A stretch of 64,000 bases of DNA from Pseudomonas saxonica. GTDB lineage: Bacteria > Pseudomonadota > Gammaproteobacteria > Pseudomonadales > Pseudomonadaceae. The stretch spans positions 186,001 to 250,000 of the forward strand of contig NZ_VFIO01000007.1 of NCBI RefSeq assembly GCF_007858365.1. Reading direction: 5' to 3'. The notes below the pieces were generated by a model that saw only the letters and a list, made by a program, of their open reading frames with translations, was not told the DNA's origin and searched no databases. Below are positions 51,150-60,630 of this stretch, in pieces. Made by a program: the position numbers and the translations under genes. The first letter of the stretch is position 1. Every line of letters starts with the position of its first letter.

Positions 51150-51186
51150 CCGCGCCACGATTTGGCGCATTCGAAAACGTGGCGCG
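51150..51186. repeat. Inverted repeat before the packaging genes
   Basis: CGCGCCACG (51151-51159) faces CGTGGCGCG (51178-51186) over an 18-base loop. The same arms with a 19-base loop occur inside the gene at 34803-35129. Confidence 0.55.
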
Positions 51187-51197
51187 AGGTTTTGCAG

Positions 51198-51389
51198 ATG
51201 AGCAACGTCACCCGCCTGCGCCACGCGCTCCCACTGAGCCAGGACATCAACCTCGCGGTGAGCGCTCTCGACAAGGCTATTGCCGAAGCCGTGGACGCAG
51301 CCAAGTCTGCCGGATTGCCTCAAGGCCTGATCGTTGGACTGCTCCACGGCCATGCCCACGCACAGACTCATCAGATGGTGATCGAATGA
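51198..51389 (+). CDS. Small phage protein
   Basis: The 63-residue helical protein reads MSNVTRLRHALPLSQDINLA, then VSALDKAIAEAVDAAKSAGL. Its function is unknown. It is coupled by ATGA to the next gene. Confidence 0.65.
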   Translation: MSNVTRLRHALPLSQDINLAVSALDKAIAEAVDAAKSAGLPQGLIVGLLHGHAHAQTHQMVIE

Positions 51390-51691
51390 CCGTCAAGGTT
51401 CTGGAGTTCAAGCGCCCCGGCGATCCTCACTCGTCCGGTGAAGCCATCTGCGCCCACTGCAAGCATGAATGGGTGGCTGTAGCGCCTGCTGGCCAGCGGA
51501 ATCTTGAGTGCCCGGCCTGTAGTTCGCACCGAGGCGTATTCAAGTGGCCCTATGGTCCGTCCGAAGGCGATGAGGGCTACCAGTGCAATTGCGGCTCCGA
51601 AGGCTTCTTCATCATGCGCCGGGGCAAGCAGGCCAATGGCGCGGTGTACTGCCGTGGTTGCGGCACAGAGGCCACTGGCTGGTTCCAATAA
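51386..51691 (+). CDS. Phage zinc-ribbon protein
   Basis: The 101-residue protein has three Cys pairs (ICAHCKHEW, LECPACSSH, QCNCGS, and CRGCG), suggesting two zinc ribbons. Its function is unknown. It lies immediately before terminase. Confidence 0.7.
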   Translation: MTVKVLEFKRPGDPHSSGEAICAHCKHEWVAVAPAGQRNLECPACSSHRGVFKWPYGPSEGDEGYQCNCGSEGFFIMRRGKQANGAVYCRGCGTEATGWFQ

Positions 51692-51704
51692 TCAAGGATT
51701 CCCC

Positions 51705-52304
51705 ATGACAACCAAGCAACCCGACTGGGAGGCAATCGAACGTGCCTACCGGGCTGGTTCGCTTTCCATCAGAACTATCGCAGAGCGCCAAGGCGTAAGT
51801 GACACGGCGATTCGTAAGAAAGCCAAGGTTCAAGGATGGGCGAGAGACCTTTCCGACCAGGTGCGCAAAGAGGTTCGCAGCAAGCTGGTTCGCGGAGAGG
51901 TTCGCAACGACCAAGGCGCGAACTGCGAACTTGACGCAGAGATCATCGAAGAGGCCGCAGAAGAAGGGGCCCGGGTGGTTCGCAGCCATCGCCGAGACAT
52001 TCGGAAGGCGACGAACCTTGCGAACCTGCTGATGGATGACCTGCTCAATACCATCCAGCGCCGCGAAGAGATCGAAGACGCGATCATCGATGAGACGGGC
52101 GAGGACAATAACGGTATGCGCCGGGCCTCGATGCTCGCTGCTGTCGCGCTACCCAGCAATTCCAAAACCTTGTTTCAGCTTTCCTCTGCAATGAAGAACC
52201 TGCAGGTTCTGGAGCGTCAGGCATTCAGCCTGGACGAGAAGGAGAAGACGGACGACGCCGACGAGATCTCGAAGATGATGGACGAACTATCACAGGACGC
52301 TTGA
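51705..52304 (+). CDS. Terminase small subunit
   Basis: It recognises phage DNA for packaging. The 199-residue protein has an N-terminal helix-turn-helix (RAYRAGSLSIRTIAERQGVS, then DTAIRKKAKVQGWARD) as in many TerS proteins, followed by long helices for oligomerisation and an acidic C-terminus. The start at 51705 is the first ATG after a short gap. Confidence 0.87.
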   Translation: MTTKQPDWEAIERAYRAGSLSIRTIAERQGVSDTAIRKKAKVQGWARDLSDQVRKEVRSKLVRGEVRNDQGANCELDAEIIEEAAEEGARVVRSHRRDIRKATNLANLLMDDLLNTIQRREEIEDAIIDETGEDNNGMRRASMLAAVALPSNSKTLFQLSSAMKNLQVLERQAFSLDEKEKTDDADEISKMMDELSQDA

Positions 52305-52305
52305 T

Positions 52306-53793
52306 ATGAAACCCGAGCACATGAAGCTGCTTCGGGATCGGTTCTGGCGACTGAATAATCTCTACTTCATCACCGACAAGCAGGGCAAAAAGGTTCGCTT
52401 CCGCATGACGCAGGAGCAGATCGACTACTTCCAGGGGATGCATACCAGGAACATCATCCTGAAGGCTCGTCAGCTTGGCTTCACGACGCTGGTGTGCATC
52501 GTCCAGCTGGATGCGGCGTTGTTCGAGGCTGCGAAGTGCGCCTTGATCGCTCACACCCTGAACGATGCCAAGCGCCTTTTCCGGGAAAAGGTGAAGTACG
52601 CCTACGACAACCTGCCGAAAGAGCTGCGTGCCGCCAACCCGTCGCGGAACGACGCTGCCGGCGAGCTGGTGTTCAGTAAGGGTGGTTCGCTTTACGTTTC
52701 CACCTCGTTCCGGGGCGGCACGCTGCGATACCTGCACGTGTCCGAGTTCGGGAAGATCTGCGCCAAGTTCCCGCACAAGGCGCGGGAGATCGTCACCGGT
52801 GCTTTCGAGGCTGTCGCTGCTGAGTGTTTCGTCACCATCGAGTCGACGGCAGAAGGTCGGGCCGGGTATTTCTTTGATTACAGTCAGTCAGCAGAGCGCC
52901 AGCAACTGGCTGGTGTGCCACTGGGCCTGCTCGACTGGAAGTTCTTTTTCTTCAGCTGGTGGAACAACAAGGCCTACAGCCTTGACTCGACCGACGTGGT
53001 ACTGCCCCAGCGCCTGACCGACTACTTCAACGAACTGCGCGCCAAGCACGGGATCGTCACCAACGACGGCCAGCGTGCCTGGTATGCGGCCAAGGAGAAG
53101 ACACTCGGCGACGACATGAAGCGGGAGTACCCCTCAATCCCCGTCGAAGCCTTCCAGCAGTCGGTCGAGGGCGCCTACTACGCGCAGCAGTTCACCAAGC
53201 TGTATGCCGCTCAGCGCATCGGCACTCTGCCCGATAACAGCCACCTGCCGGTGATGACCATTTGGGACATCGGTGTGAGCGACTCCACCGCCATCTGGTT
53301 CGTGCGACAGGTTGGCGAGCAATACCACGTCATCGATTACTACGAGAATTCAGGCGAAGGCCTGCGGCATTACATGAAGGTGCTCAAGGACAAGGGTTAC
53401 ACGTACTCCGAGCACTGGGGGCCACATGACATCGAGAACCGCGAGTTCGGCAGTGATGCGAAGACGCGCAAGGACATCGCCCGAGAGGGCTACGAGATCG
53501 ATGGCCAGGTTTACCGGATGACGTTCCAGGTTGTCCCGAAGATCGGGGTGGACGACGGCATCGAGCAGGCCCGTGAAATTCTGTCCAAGTGCGCCTTCGA
53601 CGAATCGAAGTGCGAAGAGGGTATTGCCTGCCTTGAGAACTATCGCAAGGAGTGGGACGACAAGAAGGGCTGCTGGAAAGACAAGCCGCTGCATGACTGG
53701 ACGTCTCACGGCTCCGATGCATTCCGGTACTTCGCTGTCGCCAAGAGCGCCCGGAAGCCGGTCAAATCAATCAAAATGGGATTCGCACGCTAA
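52306..53793 (+). CDS. Terminase large subunit
   Basis: This is the packaging ATPase-nuclease. The 495-residue protein has a Walker A-type LKARQLGFTT (about residue 48-57), an ATPase domain to about 270, and an RNase H-like nuclease domain with TIWDIGVSDSTAIWFV (first Asp), VIDYYE, and the late DWTSHGSDAFRY. Its stop overlaps the portal start by one base. Confidence 0.93.
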   Translation: MKPEHMKLLRDRFWRLNNLYFITDKQGKKVRFRMTQEQIDYFQGMHTRNIILKARQLGFTTLVCIVQLDAALFEAAKCALIAHTLNDAKRLFREKVKYAYDNLPKELRAANPSRNDAAGELVFSKGGSLYVSTSFRGGTLRYLHVSEFGKICAKFPHKAREIVTGAFEAVAAECFVTIESTAEGRAGYFFDYSQSAERQQLAGVPLGLLDWKFFFFSWWNNKAYSLDSTDVVLPQRLTDYFNELRAKHGIVTNDGQRAWYAAKEKTLGDDMKREYPSIPVEAFQQSVEGAYYAQQFTKLYAAQRIGTLPDNSHLPVMTIWDIGVSDSTAIWFVRQVGEQYHVIDYYENSGEGLRHYMKVLKDKGYTYSEHWGPHDIENREFGSDAKTRKDIAREGYEIDGQVYRMTFQVVPKIGVDDGIEQAREILSKCAFDESKCEEGIACLENYRKEWDDKKGCWKDKPLHDWTSHGSDAFRYFAVAKSARKPVKSIKMGFAR

Positions 53794-55253
53794 TGGCAGA
53801 CGTCACATACACCCGCCCGGAGTACGACGCGGCACAGTCCCGTTGGCGGCTGGTGCGCGACGTGTGCAAGGGCTCCGAGACGGTAAAGGGGCGCGGCGAT
53901 GTTTACTTGCCGAGGCCCAACAAACACGACACCAGCCCTGAGAACCTTGAGCGGTACAAGTCGTACAAGCAGCGGGCCGTGCTCTACAACGCTACCGGCC
54001 GCACGAAGCACAGTCTGGTGGGGGCGGTGTTTCGCACTTGGCCAACGCTGACCGTGCCTGGCGCGCTTGATTACGTGGCCACGGATATCGACGGGCAGGG
54101 CGTGAGCGTCTACCAGCAGTCTCAATCGGTCATCGGGCACCTGCTCGAAGTTGGCCGGCACGGCTTGCTGGTGGATTACGCCGCAGTGCAGGCGGGTACG
54201 GTGAGCAAGGCGGACGAACAGGCGGGTCGCGCTCGTGCGAGTGTTGCGAGCTACCCTGCTGAGTCGATCAGGAACTGGAAGACCCGTAAGGTCGGTGGCC
54301 AGCACCTGCTGAGTCTGGTGGTGCTGCAGGAATCCGTGGATGTCGATACCGATGATGGCTTCGGTAGCGAAAAGGTTACCCAATACCGAGTGCTACGCCT
54401 GGACGATGTCGGCGTTTATACCCAGGAGGTGTGGGAAGAGAGCTCAAGCCAAACGGCTATGATCATCCCCCCCTTCACTCCACTCAACGGTGCGGGCCAG
54501 CCCTGGCGGATCATCCCGTTTCACTTTCTCGGCAGCGAGAACAACGACACCAGCATCGACGACGCGCCGCTGTACGACATGGCGGTGCTGAACATCGGTC
54601 ATTACTGCAACAGTGCGGACTACGAGGATTCGGTGTGGTTTTCCGGGCAGCCGCAGTTCTGGATTTCAGGGCTTGACGAGGCATGGCGCGACCACCTTGA
54701 GGCCAACGGCATCTATGTCGGCTCCAGGGCGCCGCTGACGCTTCCTGCCAATGGGTCGTGTGGGTTTGCCCAGCCAGAACCAAATACGCTGGTGAAGGAG
54801 GCCATGGACGCCAAGAAACAGGACATGGTGTCGCTCGGAGCCCGGCTGATCGAGCGCGGCAGCGCAGTGAAGACCGCTACCCAAGCCGACAACGACAGCG
54901 CCGCCGAACACAGCGTGCTTTCCCTGGTGGTCAGCAACGTAAGCGAGGCGTACAGCCAGTGCCTGGTCTGGATGGCCGAGTTCGTGAATGCCACCGGCGA
55001 GGTGGTCTACAAGCTCAACCAAGACTTCAGCCAGATCACTCTGGACGCAACGATCCTTTCGGCGCTGTTCAATGCCGTGCAGGGCGGCAAGCTGCCCGAG
55101 GGCGACTTCTGGCAGTACCTGCGCGATCGCGGCGTGATCAACCCGGAGAAAACGGACGACGAAATCCGGGATGAGCTAGAGGCACAAAGCACTGGGCCAG
55201 CCCTGGACGACACCGAGGTAATTCCGAATGACGGCAAACCAAGCAATCCTTGA
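53793..55253 (+). CDS. Portal protein (DUF4055)
   Basis: It forms the dodecameric DNA channel of the capsid vertex. The 486-residue protein matches the DUF4055 portal family: an early YLPRPNKHDTS stretch, RTKHSLVGAVFR, NAL-like middle and a helical C-terminus containing ARLIERGSAVKTATQADND. It overlaps the MuF gene by 26 bases. Confidence 0.88.
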   Translation: MADVTYTRPEYDAAQSRWRLVRDVCKGSETVKGRGDVYLPRPNKHDTSPENLERYKSYKQRAVLYNATGRTKHSLVGAVFRTWPTLTVPGALDYVATDIDGQGVSVYQQSQSVIGHLLEVGRHGLLVDYAAVQAGTVSKADEQAGRARASVASYPAESIRNWKTRKVGGQHLLSLVVLQESVDVDTDDGFGSEKVTQYRVLRLDDVGVYTQEVWEESSSQTAMIIPPFTPLNGAGQPWRIIPFHFLGSENNDTSIDDAPLYDMAVLNIGHYCNSADYEDSVWFSGQPQFWISGLDEAWRDHLEANGIYVGSRAPLTLPANGSCGFAQPEPNTLVKEAMDAKKQDMVSLGARLIERGSAVKTATQADNDSAAEHSVLSLVVSNVSEAYSQCLVWMAEFVNATGEVVYKLNQDFSQITLDATILSALFNAVQGGKLPEGDFWQYLRDRGVINPEKTDDEIRDELEAQSTGPALDDTEVIPNDGKPSNP

Positions 55254-56316
55254 CGCCACCATCCGGCATGCCGTGTTCCTGGAGCAGCTGAAATCAGGGG
55301 AGGTTGCGAAGTTCGCCCCCTTCCTCAAGGAGATCGACCGCTCGATTCGTGAGCGGCTGACGCGGGCGGACCTGACGGACTACACCGTCGCCCGCCTGGA
55401 GCGGCTGCTGAGCGAGGTTGATAGCCTGCTGCTGGGTATCTTCGACCGGTACAGCGAGAAGCTGAACCTCGACTTGGTGGACATCGCCAATTACGAGGCC
55501 GAGTTTGAAGCAACCAGCCTGACTCGGGCGGCGCCGGTGGGCGTGTCGTTCGATGCTGCTGTGCCTGGTGCGGCGGCAATCAGGGCGGCGATCTTCACCA
55601 ATACGCTCAGCGTGCGCGGTGCCGACGGCGGAAAGCTGCTCAAGTCGTTCATTGATGGCTTCACCGCTACCGAGCGGCAACGCCTCACAGGCGCGATCAG
55701 GCAGGGCTTCTTCGAAGGCCAAACCAACTTCCAGATCATCAAGAATATCCGGGGCACCAAGGCGCTCCAGTACAACGACGGCATCCTGGCTACGACGAAC
55801 CGCAACGCCGGCGCCATCGTGCGAACGGCGGTGCAGCATGTCGCCACCCAGGCGCGCATGGAGACGCTGAAGGAGAACGCCGACGTCGTGCAGTCGGTGG
55901 AGTGGGTCAGCACCCTTGATTCAAAGACCACCAGTCAGTGTCGGACGCTGGATAAGCAACGATTCAAGCTGACTGAGGGGCCCAGGCCGCCGATCCACAT
56001 CAACTGTCGCTCCACGGTGGTTGCGGTGACGCGCTTCAGCGCCTTGTTCGCCAAGGACGCCACGCGTGCATCCATCGGCGACGGCGGTGCCCAGCAGGTG
56101 AGGGCAGACCTCAGCTATTACGACTGGCTCCAGCAGCAGCCAGCAGCGTTTCAGGACAAGGCCATCGGTCCGGTCCGCGCCAAGCTGTTCCGCGAAGGCG
56201 GCCTGAGTATCGAACGATTCTCCGAGCTGCAGCTTGATCGCAACTTTTCACCTCTGACCCTTGTGCAGATGAAGGCTCTTGAGCCTCTGGCGTTCGAGCG
56301 GGCGGGCATCAAATAA
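55228..56316 (+). CDS. MuF-like head morphogenesis protein
   Basis: The 362-residue minor head protein has the MuF domain: GAIVRTAVQHVATQARME, then EWVSTLDSKTTSQCRTLDKQ and PPIHINCRSTV. MuF/SPP1 gp7-type proteins enter the prohead with the portal. The conserved Cys and His of the C-terminal motif are present. Confidence 0.9.
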   Translation: MTANQAILDATIRHAVFLEQLKSGEVAKFAPFLKEIDRSIRERLTRADLTDYTVARLERLLSEVDSLLLGIFDRYSEKLNLDLVDIANYEAEFEATSLTRAAPVGVSFDAAVPGAAAIRAAIFTNTLSVRGADGGKLLKSFIDGFTATERQRLTGAIRQGFFEGQTNFQIIKNIRGTKALQYNDGILATTNRNAGAIVRTAVQHVATQARMETLKENADVVQSVEWVSTLDSKTTSQCRTLDKQRFKLTEGPRPPIHINCRSTVVAVTRFSALFAKDATRASIGDGGAQQVRADLSYYDWLQQQPAAFQDKAIGPVRAKLFREGGLSIERFSELQLDRNFSPLTLVQMKALEPLAFERAGIK

Positions 56317-56329
56317 CCTGGAGATCCAT

Positions 56330-56683
56330 ATGAACGACAAAGCAATCGAGCAAGAGATTCAAGCCAAGGGCCTGACTGCGCCGCGCATCACTCCGGCAGA
56401 CCTGCAAGCCAATATCAAGGGGTGCCACTACTTCACCGCTCAAGACGGCGTGCATGGCAGCGACCCCCATTTGGCGCAATACACCGACAAGTCGCTGGAT
56501 CTGCTGACCTTCTGCGTCCTGGTGTTGCGCAACGGCTTCACCGTCACCGGCGAGAGCGCATGCGCCAGCCCTGAGAACTTCGACGCGGAGGTGGGCCGCA
56601 AGATCGCCCGCCAGAACGCCGAGCAGAAGGTATGGCCGCTGATGGGCTACGCGCTCAAACAGCAACTGCACGAAGCCAAGTAA
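56330..56683 (+). CDS. N4 gp49/Sf6 gp66-family protein
   Basis: The 117-residue protein matches a small family defined by N4 gp49 and Sf6 gene 66: YFTAQDGVHG, LTFCVLVLRNGFTVTGESAC and KIARQNAEQKVWPLMGYAL. The function is unknown; it is commonly found near phage structural genes. A small hairpin (56701-56720) follows. Confidence 0.85.
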   Translation: MNDKAIEQEIQAKGLTAPRITPADLQANIKGCHYFTAQDGVHGSDPHLAQYTDKSLDLLTFCVLVLRNGFTVTGESACASPENFDAEVGRKIARQNAEQKVWPLMGYALKQQLHEAK

Positions 56684-56770
56684 CCGAACACCGAATCACC
56701 AGGCCGGCCATGAGCCGGCTTTTTCATGTCTGCGGGCAGGGCCTGCAAATCGTCTCTGGGAGACAAGCAA

Positions 56771-57481
56771 ATGGGTTTGAAATATCAGCTGGACACTCTT
56801 GACGGTCTCGATGACTCCGTTAAATCGCTCTACACCGAGAAGGAAGGAAAGTTTGTCCTCGGTATCGAAGGCCTGCCGCAACCAGAAGACGTATCTGGCC
56901 TGAAATCCAAGGTCCAAGAGTTGCTGGACGAGAAGAAGGCCGCCGACAAGGCGCGTAAGGATGCCGAAGACCAGGCCCGCCTGGAGCGTGAAGAAAACGC
57001 TCGCAAGTCCGGCAACGTCGAAGAGCTTGAAAAGTCCTGGTCGGAAAAATTCAACCGCCGCGAAGCTGAGCTGAACGGCTTACTGGAACAGGAGCGTGGA
57101 ACGCTGAGCACTCAGATCCGGGATCTGACTGTCGGCCGTACCGCTACTGACATCGCGTCTGCCCTGGCAATTCCAGGCAGCGCCAAAGCCCTGTTGCCGC
57201 ACATCGAGCGCCGTCTGAGCGTCGAGCAGCGCGACGGGAAGCCTGTTGTGGTCGTCCTCGACCAGCAGGGCAAGCTCTCGGCGGCAACGCTGGATGAGCT
57301 GAAAGCAGAATTCGCAAACGACACGGCCTTCGCGCCGTTGATCGCGGGTAGTAAGGCATCTGGCGGCGGGGCTGCTGGTGCTGGAGGTGGCGGCGGGGCC
57401 GCAAAAGGAAAAATCGGCGGCACCAAAGAGGAACGTACGGCCGCAATCGCGAGCCGGTTCCCGGATCTCCCACAATCGTAA
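56771..57481 (+). CDS. Capsid scaffolding protein
   Basis: The 236-residue protein has a long charged coiled coil (about 55-125: DEKKAADKARKDAEDQARLE and following), a middle helical part, and a Gly-rich tail (GGGAAGAGGGGGAAKGKIGG). This composition and its place right before the capsid gene fit a scaffold that guides shell assembly. Confidence 0.85.
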   Translation: MGLKYQLDTLDGLDDSVKSLYTEKEGKFVLGIEGLPQPEDVSGLKSKVQELLDEKKAADKARKDAEDQARLEREENARKSGNVEELEKSWSEKFNRREAELNGLLEQERGTLSTQIRDLTVGRTATDIASALAIPGSAKALLPHIERRLSVEQRDGKPVVVVLDQQGKLSAATLDELKAEFANDTAFAPLIAGSKASGGGAAGAGGGGGAAKGKIGGTKEERTAAIASRFPDLPQS

Positions 57482-57492
57482 GGAAATAACTC

Positions 57493-58461
57493 ATGTCCCT
57501 GTCGCAAATGCAGGTTTTCAACGAATACATCATGCCGGCGACTCTCGAGACGCTGGATCAGTATCTCGCCGCTTTCAACGCCGCCAGTCGCGGTGCAATC
57601 GTGCTATCTCCGGACGGCTTCACTGGTGACTTCCTCCAAGAGTCGTTCTTCCAGACCTTGGCCGCTGCCCAGCGCCGCGTGGATCGCTACAGCGCGAACG
57701 CTACTGTCGCTGCAACCGATCTGACCGAGCTGAAGAACACTTCTGTGAAGGTAGCCGGCGGCTTCGGTCCGATCCGCTACGAGCCGTCGCAGATGACCTG
57801 GCTGGAGCGCCCAACCGCGCAAGGTATCGAAGTCGCCAGCCGCGCGTTCGCTGAAATCCTCCTGAAGGACCAGCTGAACACCGCGATCGCTGCCCTGGTT
57901 GCTGCAATCACCGCCCAGTCCACCGCGGTCAACGATGTGTCGGCTACCGCTGGCATCACCTACGCCGGCCTGAACAACGCCCACGCGAAGTTCGGCGACG
58001 CAAGCCAGAACCTGGTAACCCAGGTGATGCAGGGCACCAGCTACCACAAGTTGGTCGGCCAGAACCTGGCAAACCAGAACCAGCTGTTCCAGGCCGGTAA
58101 CGTTCGCGTGATCGACATTCTGGGCAAGATCTCCGTTGTGACGGATGCCCCGGCGCTGATGCAGGCCGGCACCCCGAACAAAGAAATCATCCTGTCCTTG
58201 GTGCAAGGTGCTGCGCTGGTTCACGACGGCCGCGACATCATCAGCAACGTCCAGACCACCAACGGCAAGGAGCGTATCGAAACCACGCTCCAGACCGACT
58301 ACACCTTCGGCCTGGGCCTGAAGGGCTACACCTGGGACACCACCACCGGCGGCAAGTCGCCAACCGACGCCGAACTGGCGACCGGTACCAACTGGGACAA
58401 GACCGCCACCAGCATCAAGCACACCGCCGGTGTGGCTCTGATCGGTGACGCCTCCAAGTAA
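57493..58461 (+). CDS. Major capsid protein
   Basis: The 322-residue protein makes the shell. Evidence: position right after the scaffold, HK97-like length, strong codon preference, and a style typical of siphovirus coat proteins (YTFGLGLKGYTWDTTTGGKS, GVALIGDASK at the end). The start at 57493 follows an AAGGAAA site. Confidence 0.88.
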   Translation: MSLSQMQVFNEYIMPATLETLDQYLAAFNAASRGAIVLSPDGFTGDFLQESFFQTLAAAQRRVDRYSANATVAATDLTELKNTSVKVAGGFGPIRYEPSQMTWLERPTAQGIEVASRAFAEILLKDQLNTAIAALVAAITAQSTAVNDVSATAGITYAGLNNAHAKFGDASQNLVTQVMQGTSYHKLVGQNLANQNQLFQAGNVRVIDILGKISVVTDAPALMQAGTPNKEIILSLVQGAALVHDGRDIISNVQTTNGKERIETTLQTDYTFGLGLKGYTWDTTTGGKSPTDAELATGTNWDKTATSIKHTAGVALIGDASK

Positions 58462-58510
58462 CCCTGAAAGCTGAGTCGGGCCTAGCGCCCGGCTTGGCGA
58501 GGACATGATC

Positions 58511-59086
58511 ATGAGCAACAAGAACATCTGGTATCTGCCTGGTCCGTTCCATCAGTACCAGGAAGACGTGAAGGCACTCGCCAAAGCAAGCGGCCTGCGC
58601 ATCGTCGACGCAAGCGTTACCGAAAGTCGTGAAGATGCCGCCGACGAAGTGCCTGACGTGACTGTCAAGGAGTTGCCGAAGGTGCTGCTGATAGATGGTG
58701 GCAGTTCCAGCATCGATATCGACGCCTTTCGCGCCGAGCTCGAATCTGTCGGCCTGATCGTTGAGTCATTCGCCGATCAAGCGCTGGTGCGCCCCGAAGG
58801 TGATCTTGGCCCGATCGCTGATCGCCTGTTTCAGGTATTCGAAGCGGTAAACGCCGGTGTGGAAAGCCTCATCCGCGAGCGTGACGGTGAAGTCGAGAAG
58901 GTGAACGCTCTGCAACTGCAGGTAGATGGTCTTCTCCAGCAGGTCGACAAAGCCGGCCAGATGGATGCCGAGGCGAAGGAAATCGCCGACCTGAAGGCCA
59001 AGCTCGATGAAGCGAAGGTGCCGTACCGTGCCAACGCCTCGAAAGAATCCTTGGAAAAGCTCGTCGCTGATCTGCCCAAGGGCTGA
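58511..59086 (+). CDS. Capsid-adjacent protein with HeH-type C-terminus
   Basis: The 191-residue protein has a middle coiled coil (about 125-160) and a C-terminal helix-extension-helix-like end (VPYRANASKESLEKLVADLP). Similar proteins lie after capsid genes in many phages. Its function is unknown. ATG 58511 is preferred to ATG 58505, two codons upstream. Confidence 0.7.
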   Translation: MSNKNIWYLPGPFHQYQEDVKALAKASGLRIVDASVTESREDAADEVPDVTVKELPKVLLIDGGSSSIDIDAFRAELESVGLIVESFADQALVRPEGDLGPIADRLFQVFEAVNAGVESLIRERDGEVEKVNALQLQVDGLLQQVDKAGQMDAEAKEIADLKAKLDEAKVPYRANASKESLEKLVADLPKG

Positions 59087-59144
59087 TAATGCTGGCTGCC
59101 GGTGACCCGGTGGCCGATCTCAAACCATTCCAGCGAGTTAACGC

Positions 59145-59648
59145 ATGACACTCATAATCGAGGACGGCACCGGCAAGCCTGACGCCGAAAGCTACGCGAG
59201 CGCCGATGACCTGGCCCTGTATGCCGTGAAGTTCGGCGCAGTGATCCCGGCGGGCGTCCCCGAGCAGGAGGCCCTGCTACGCCGGGCCGCCTTGGCGATG
59301 GATGGCAAGACCTGGAAAGGCCGCAAGATGAGCAGCGAGCAGGCGCTGGCCTGGCCGCGTCGGGGTGTTGAGCTGGACTGCCAGATCAAACCAGACAACT
59401 ACCTGCCGGCGCGGATCCAGTACGGACAGATGGCCTTGGCCACCGAGATCCATCAGGACGACATTGACCCGGTGGAGAAGCGCAAGGGTGCTGTGACTCT
59501 GGAGCGTGTCGAAGGCGCGGTAACACGCGAGTACGCCACGATTTCCAACACCAGCGGTCGACTGTTGCCGGCGGCGCCGGATCGACCGAGCGCTACCCAG
59601 TTTGCCGACTACCTACAAAAGCGCGGGCTGTTCGCAATCCGCGCATAG
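59145..59648 (+). CDS. Head-tail connector, DnaT-like family
   Basis: The 167-residue protein is of a family labelled DnaT-like but placed as head-tail adaptor in siphoviruses: DAESYASADDLALYAVKFG, RRAALAMDGKTWKGRKMS, WPRRGVELDC. It should form a ring beneath the portal. Confidence 0.8.
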   Translation: MTLIIEDGTGKPDAESYASADDLALYAVKFGAVIPAGVPEQEALLRRAALAMDGKTWKGRKMSSEQALAWPRRGVELDCQIKPDNYLPARIQYGQMALATEIHQDDIDPVEKRKGAVTLERVEGAVTREYATISNTSGRLLPAAPDRPSATQFADYLQKRGLFAIRA

Positions 59649-59665
59649 CAGCAACGGAGACCACT

Positions 59666-60037
59666 ATGGCCACCTTCTACGACGAAATGGCCGTGATGGC
59701 TCTGGAGATGATCACAGAGTTCGGCCAGCCCGTGACCATCAGCAAGACGGAGCCGGGTGAGTACGACCCAGAGACGGGCGGCGAAGCTCCGGGGGCAACT
59801 GTCGAACAGATCGCCCAGGGCATCCTGCTCGACTTCACCGGCCAAGAATTTCAAAACAACAGTCTCATCCGGCAGGGTGACAAGAAGCTCAAGATCGCCG
59901 CGCAGGGCTTGTCCTGGGTGCCGGGTTTGCTGGACAAGGTGGTCGTTCAGGGCCGCGCCTGGTCAATCGTGCCACCGCTGAAAGAGATCAACCCCGCTGG
60001 CACGCCGATCTTGTATGAGCTGCAGGTGCGGTCGTGA
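59666..60037 (+). CDS. Head-tail stopper-type protein
   Basis: The 123-residue beta-rich protein has the order and size of head-closure proteins. It is followed immediately, with a four-base overlap, by the next neck gene. No decisive motif is visible. Confidence 0.65.
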   Translation: MATFYDEMAVMALEMITEFGQPVTISKTEPGEYDPETGGEAPGATVEQIAQGILLDFTGQEFQNNSLIRQGDKKLKIAAQGLSWVPGLLDKVVVQGRAWSIVPPLKEINPAGTPILYELQVRS

Positions 60038-60630
60038 GCCGGGCAGGTGCCGGCCAGTCCGGTAGTTTCGCCCTGAGCCTGGCTGAGTTTGCCGCCCAGG
60101 CCACGGAAGCCATCGACGCTAGTCTGCGCGAGATCATCATTGAGGTCGGCAACAGCCTGATCCGCATGTCTCCCGTGGGTAACCCGGAGATCTGGACGCA
60201 GAACGCTGTGGCGACCCAGTACAACAAGGCCGTTTACGAGCACAACACGACGCTGCGTAGTGATCCAGCCAACCTGACGAAGGCGGGCAGGCTTCGACCA
60301 GGGCGCAAGGTGCACGACGGCATGGATATCGTCGCTCCTGAAGGCTACGTCGGTGGCCGGTTCCGCGGGAACTGGATGTTCAGCATCGGCGCCCCCGACA
60401 GCGCCACGACCGAAGATATCGACCCGAGCGGCGCCAAGTCGACGGCGCGTATTACCGCCGGCACTATCGAATTCAAAGCAGGCGATACCTGCTACATAAC
60501 TAACAGTCTCGGATACGCGATCCCGCTGGAGTTTGGCCATTCGACCCAGGCACCCGGCGGCATGGTCCGGGTAACCGTGGCCCGCTTCCAGCAGATCGTG
60601 CTGGAGGCTATCAGGAACAATCAGGTATGA
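60034..60630 (+). CDS. Neck/tail completion protein (HK97 gp10-like)
   Basis: The 198-residue protein has the N-terminal helix plus HK97 gp10-type layout: IIIEVGNSLIRMSPVGNPEI, then FRGNWMFSIG, and NSLGYAIPLEFGHSTQAPGG (quoted in part). It begins with GTG at 60034 in a GTGA overlap with the preceding stop. Confidence 0.75.
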   Translation: MSRAGAGQSGSFALSLAEFAAQATEAIDASLREIIIEVGNSLIRMSPVGNPEIWTQNAVATQYNKAVYEHNTTLRSDPANLTKAGRLRPGRKVHDGMDIVAPEGYVGGRFRGNWMFSIGAPDSATTEDIDPSGAKSTARITAGTIEFKAGDTCYITNSLGYAIPLEFGHSTQAPGGMVRVTVARFQQIVLEAIRNNQV

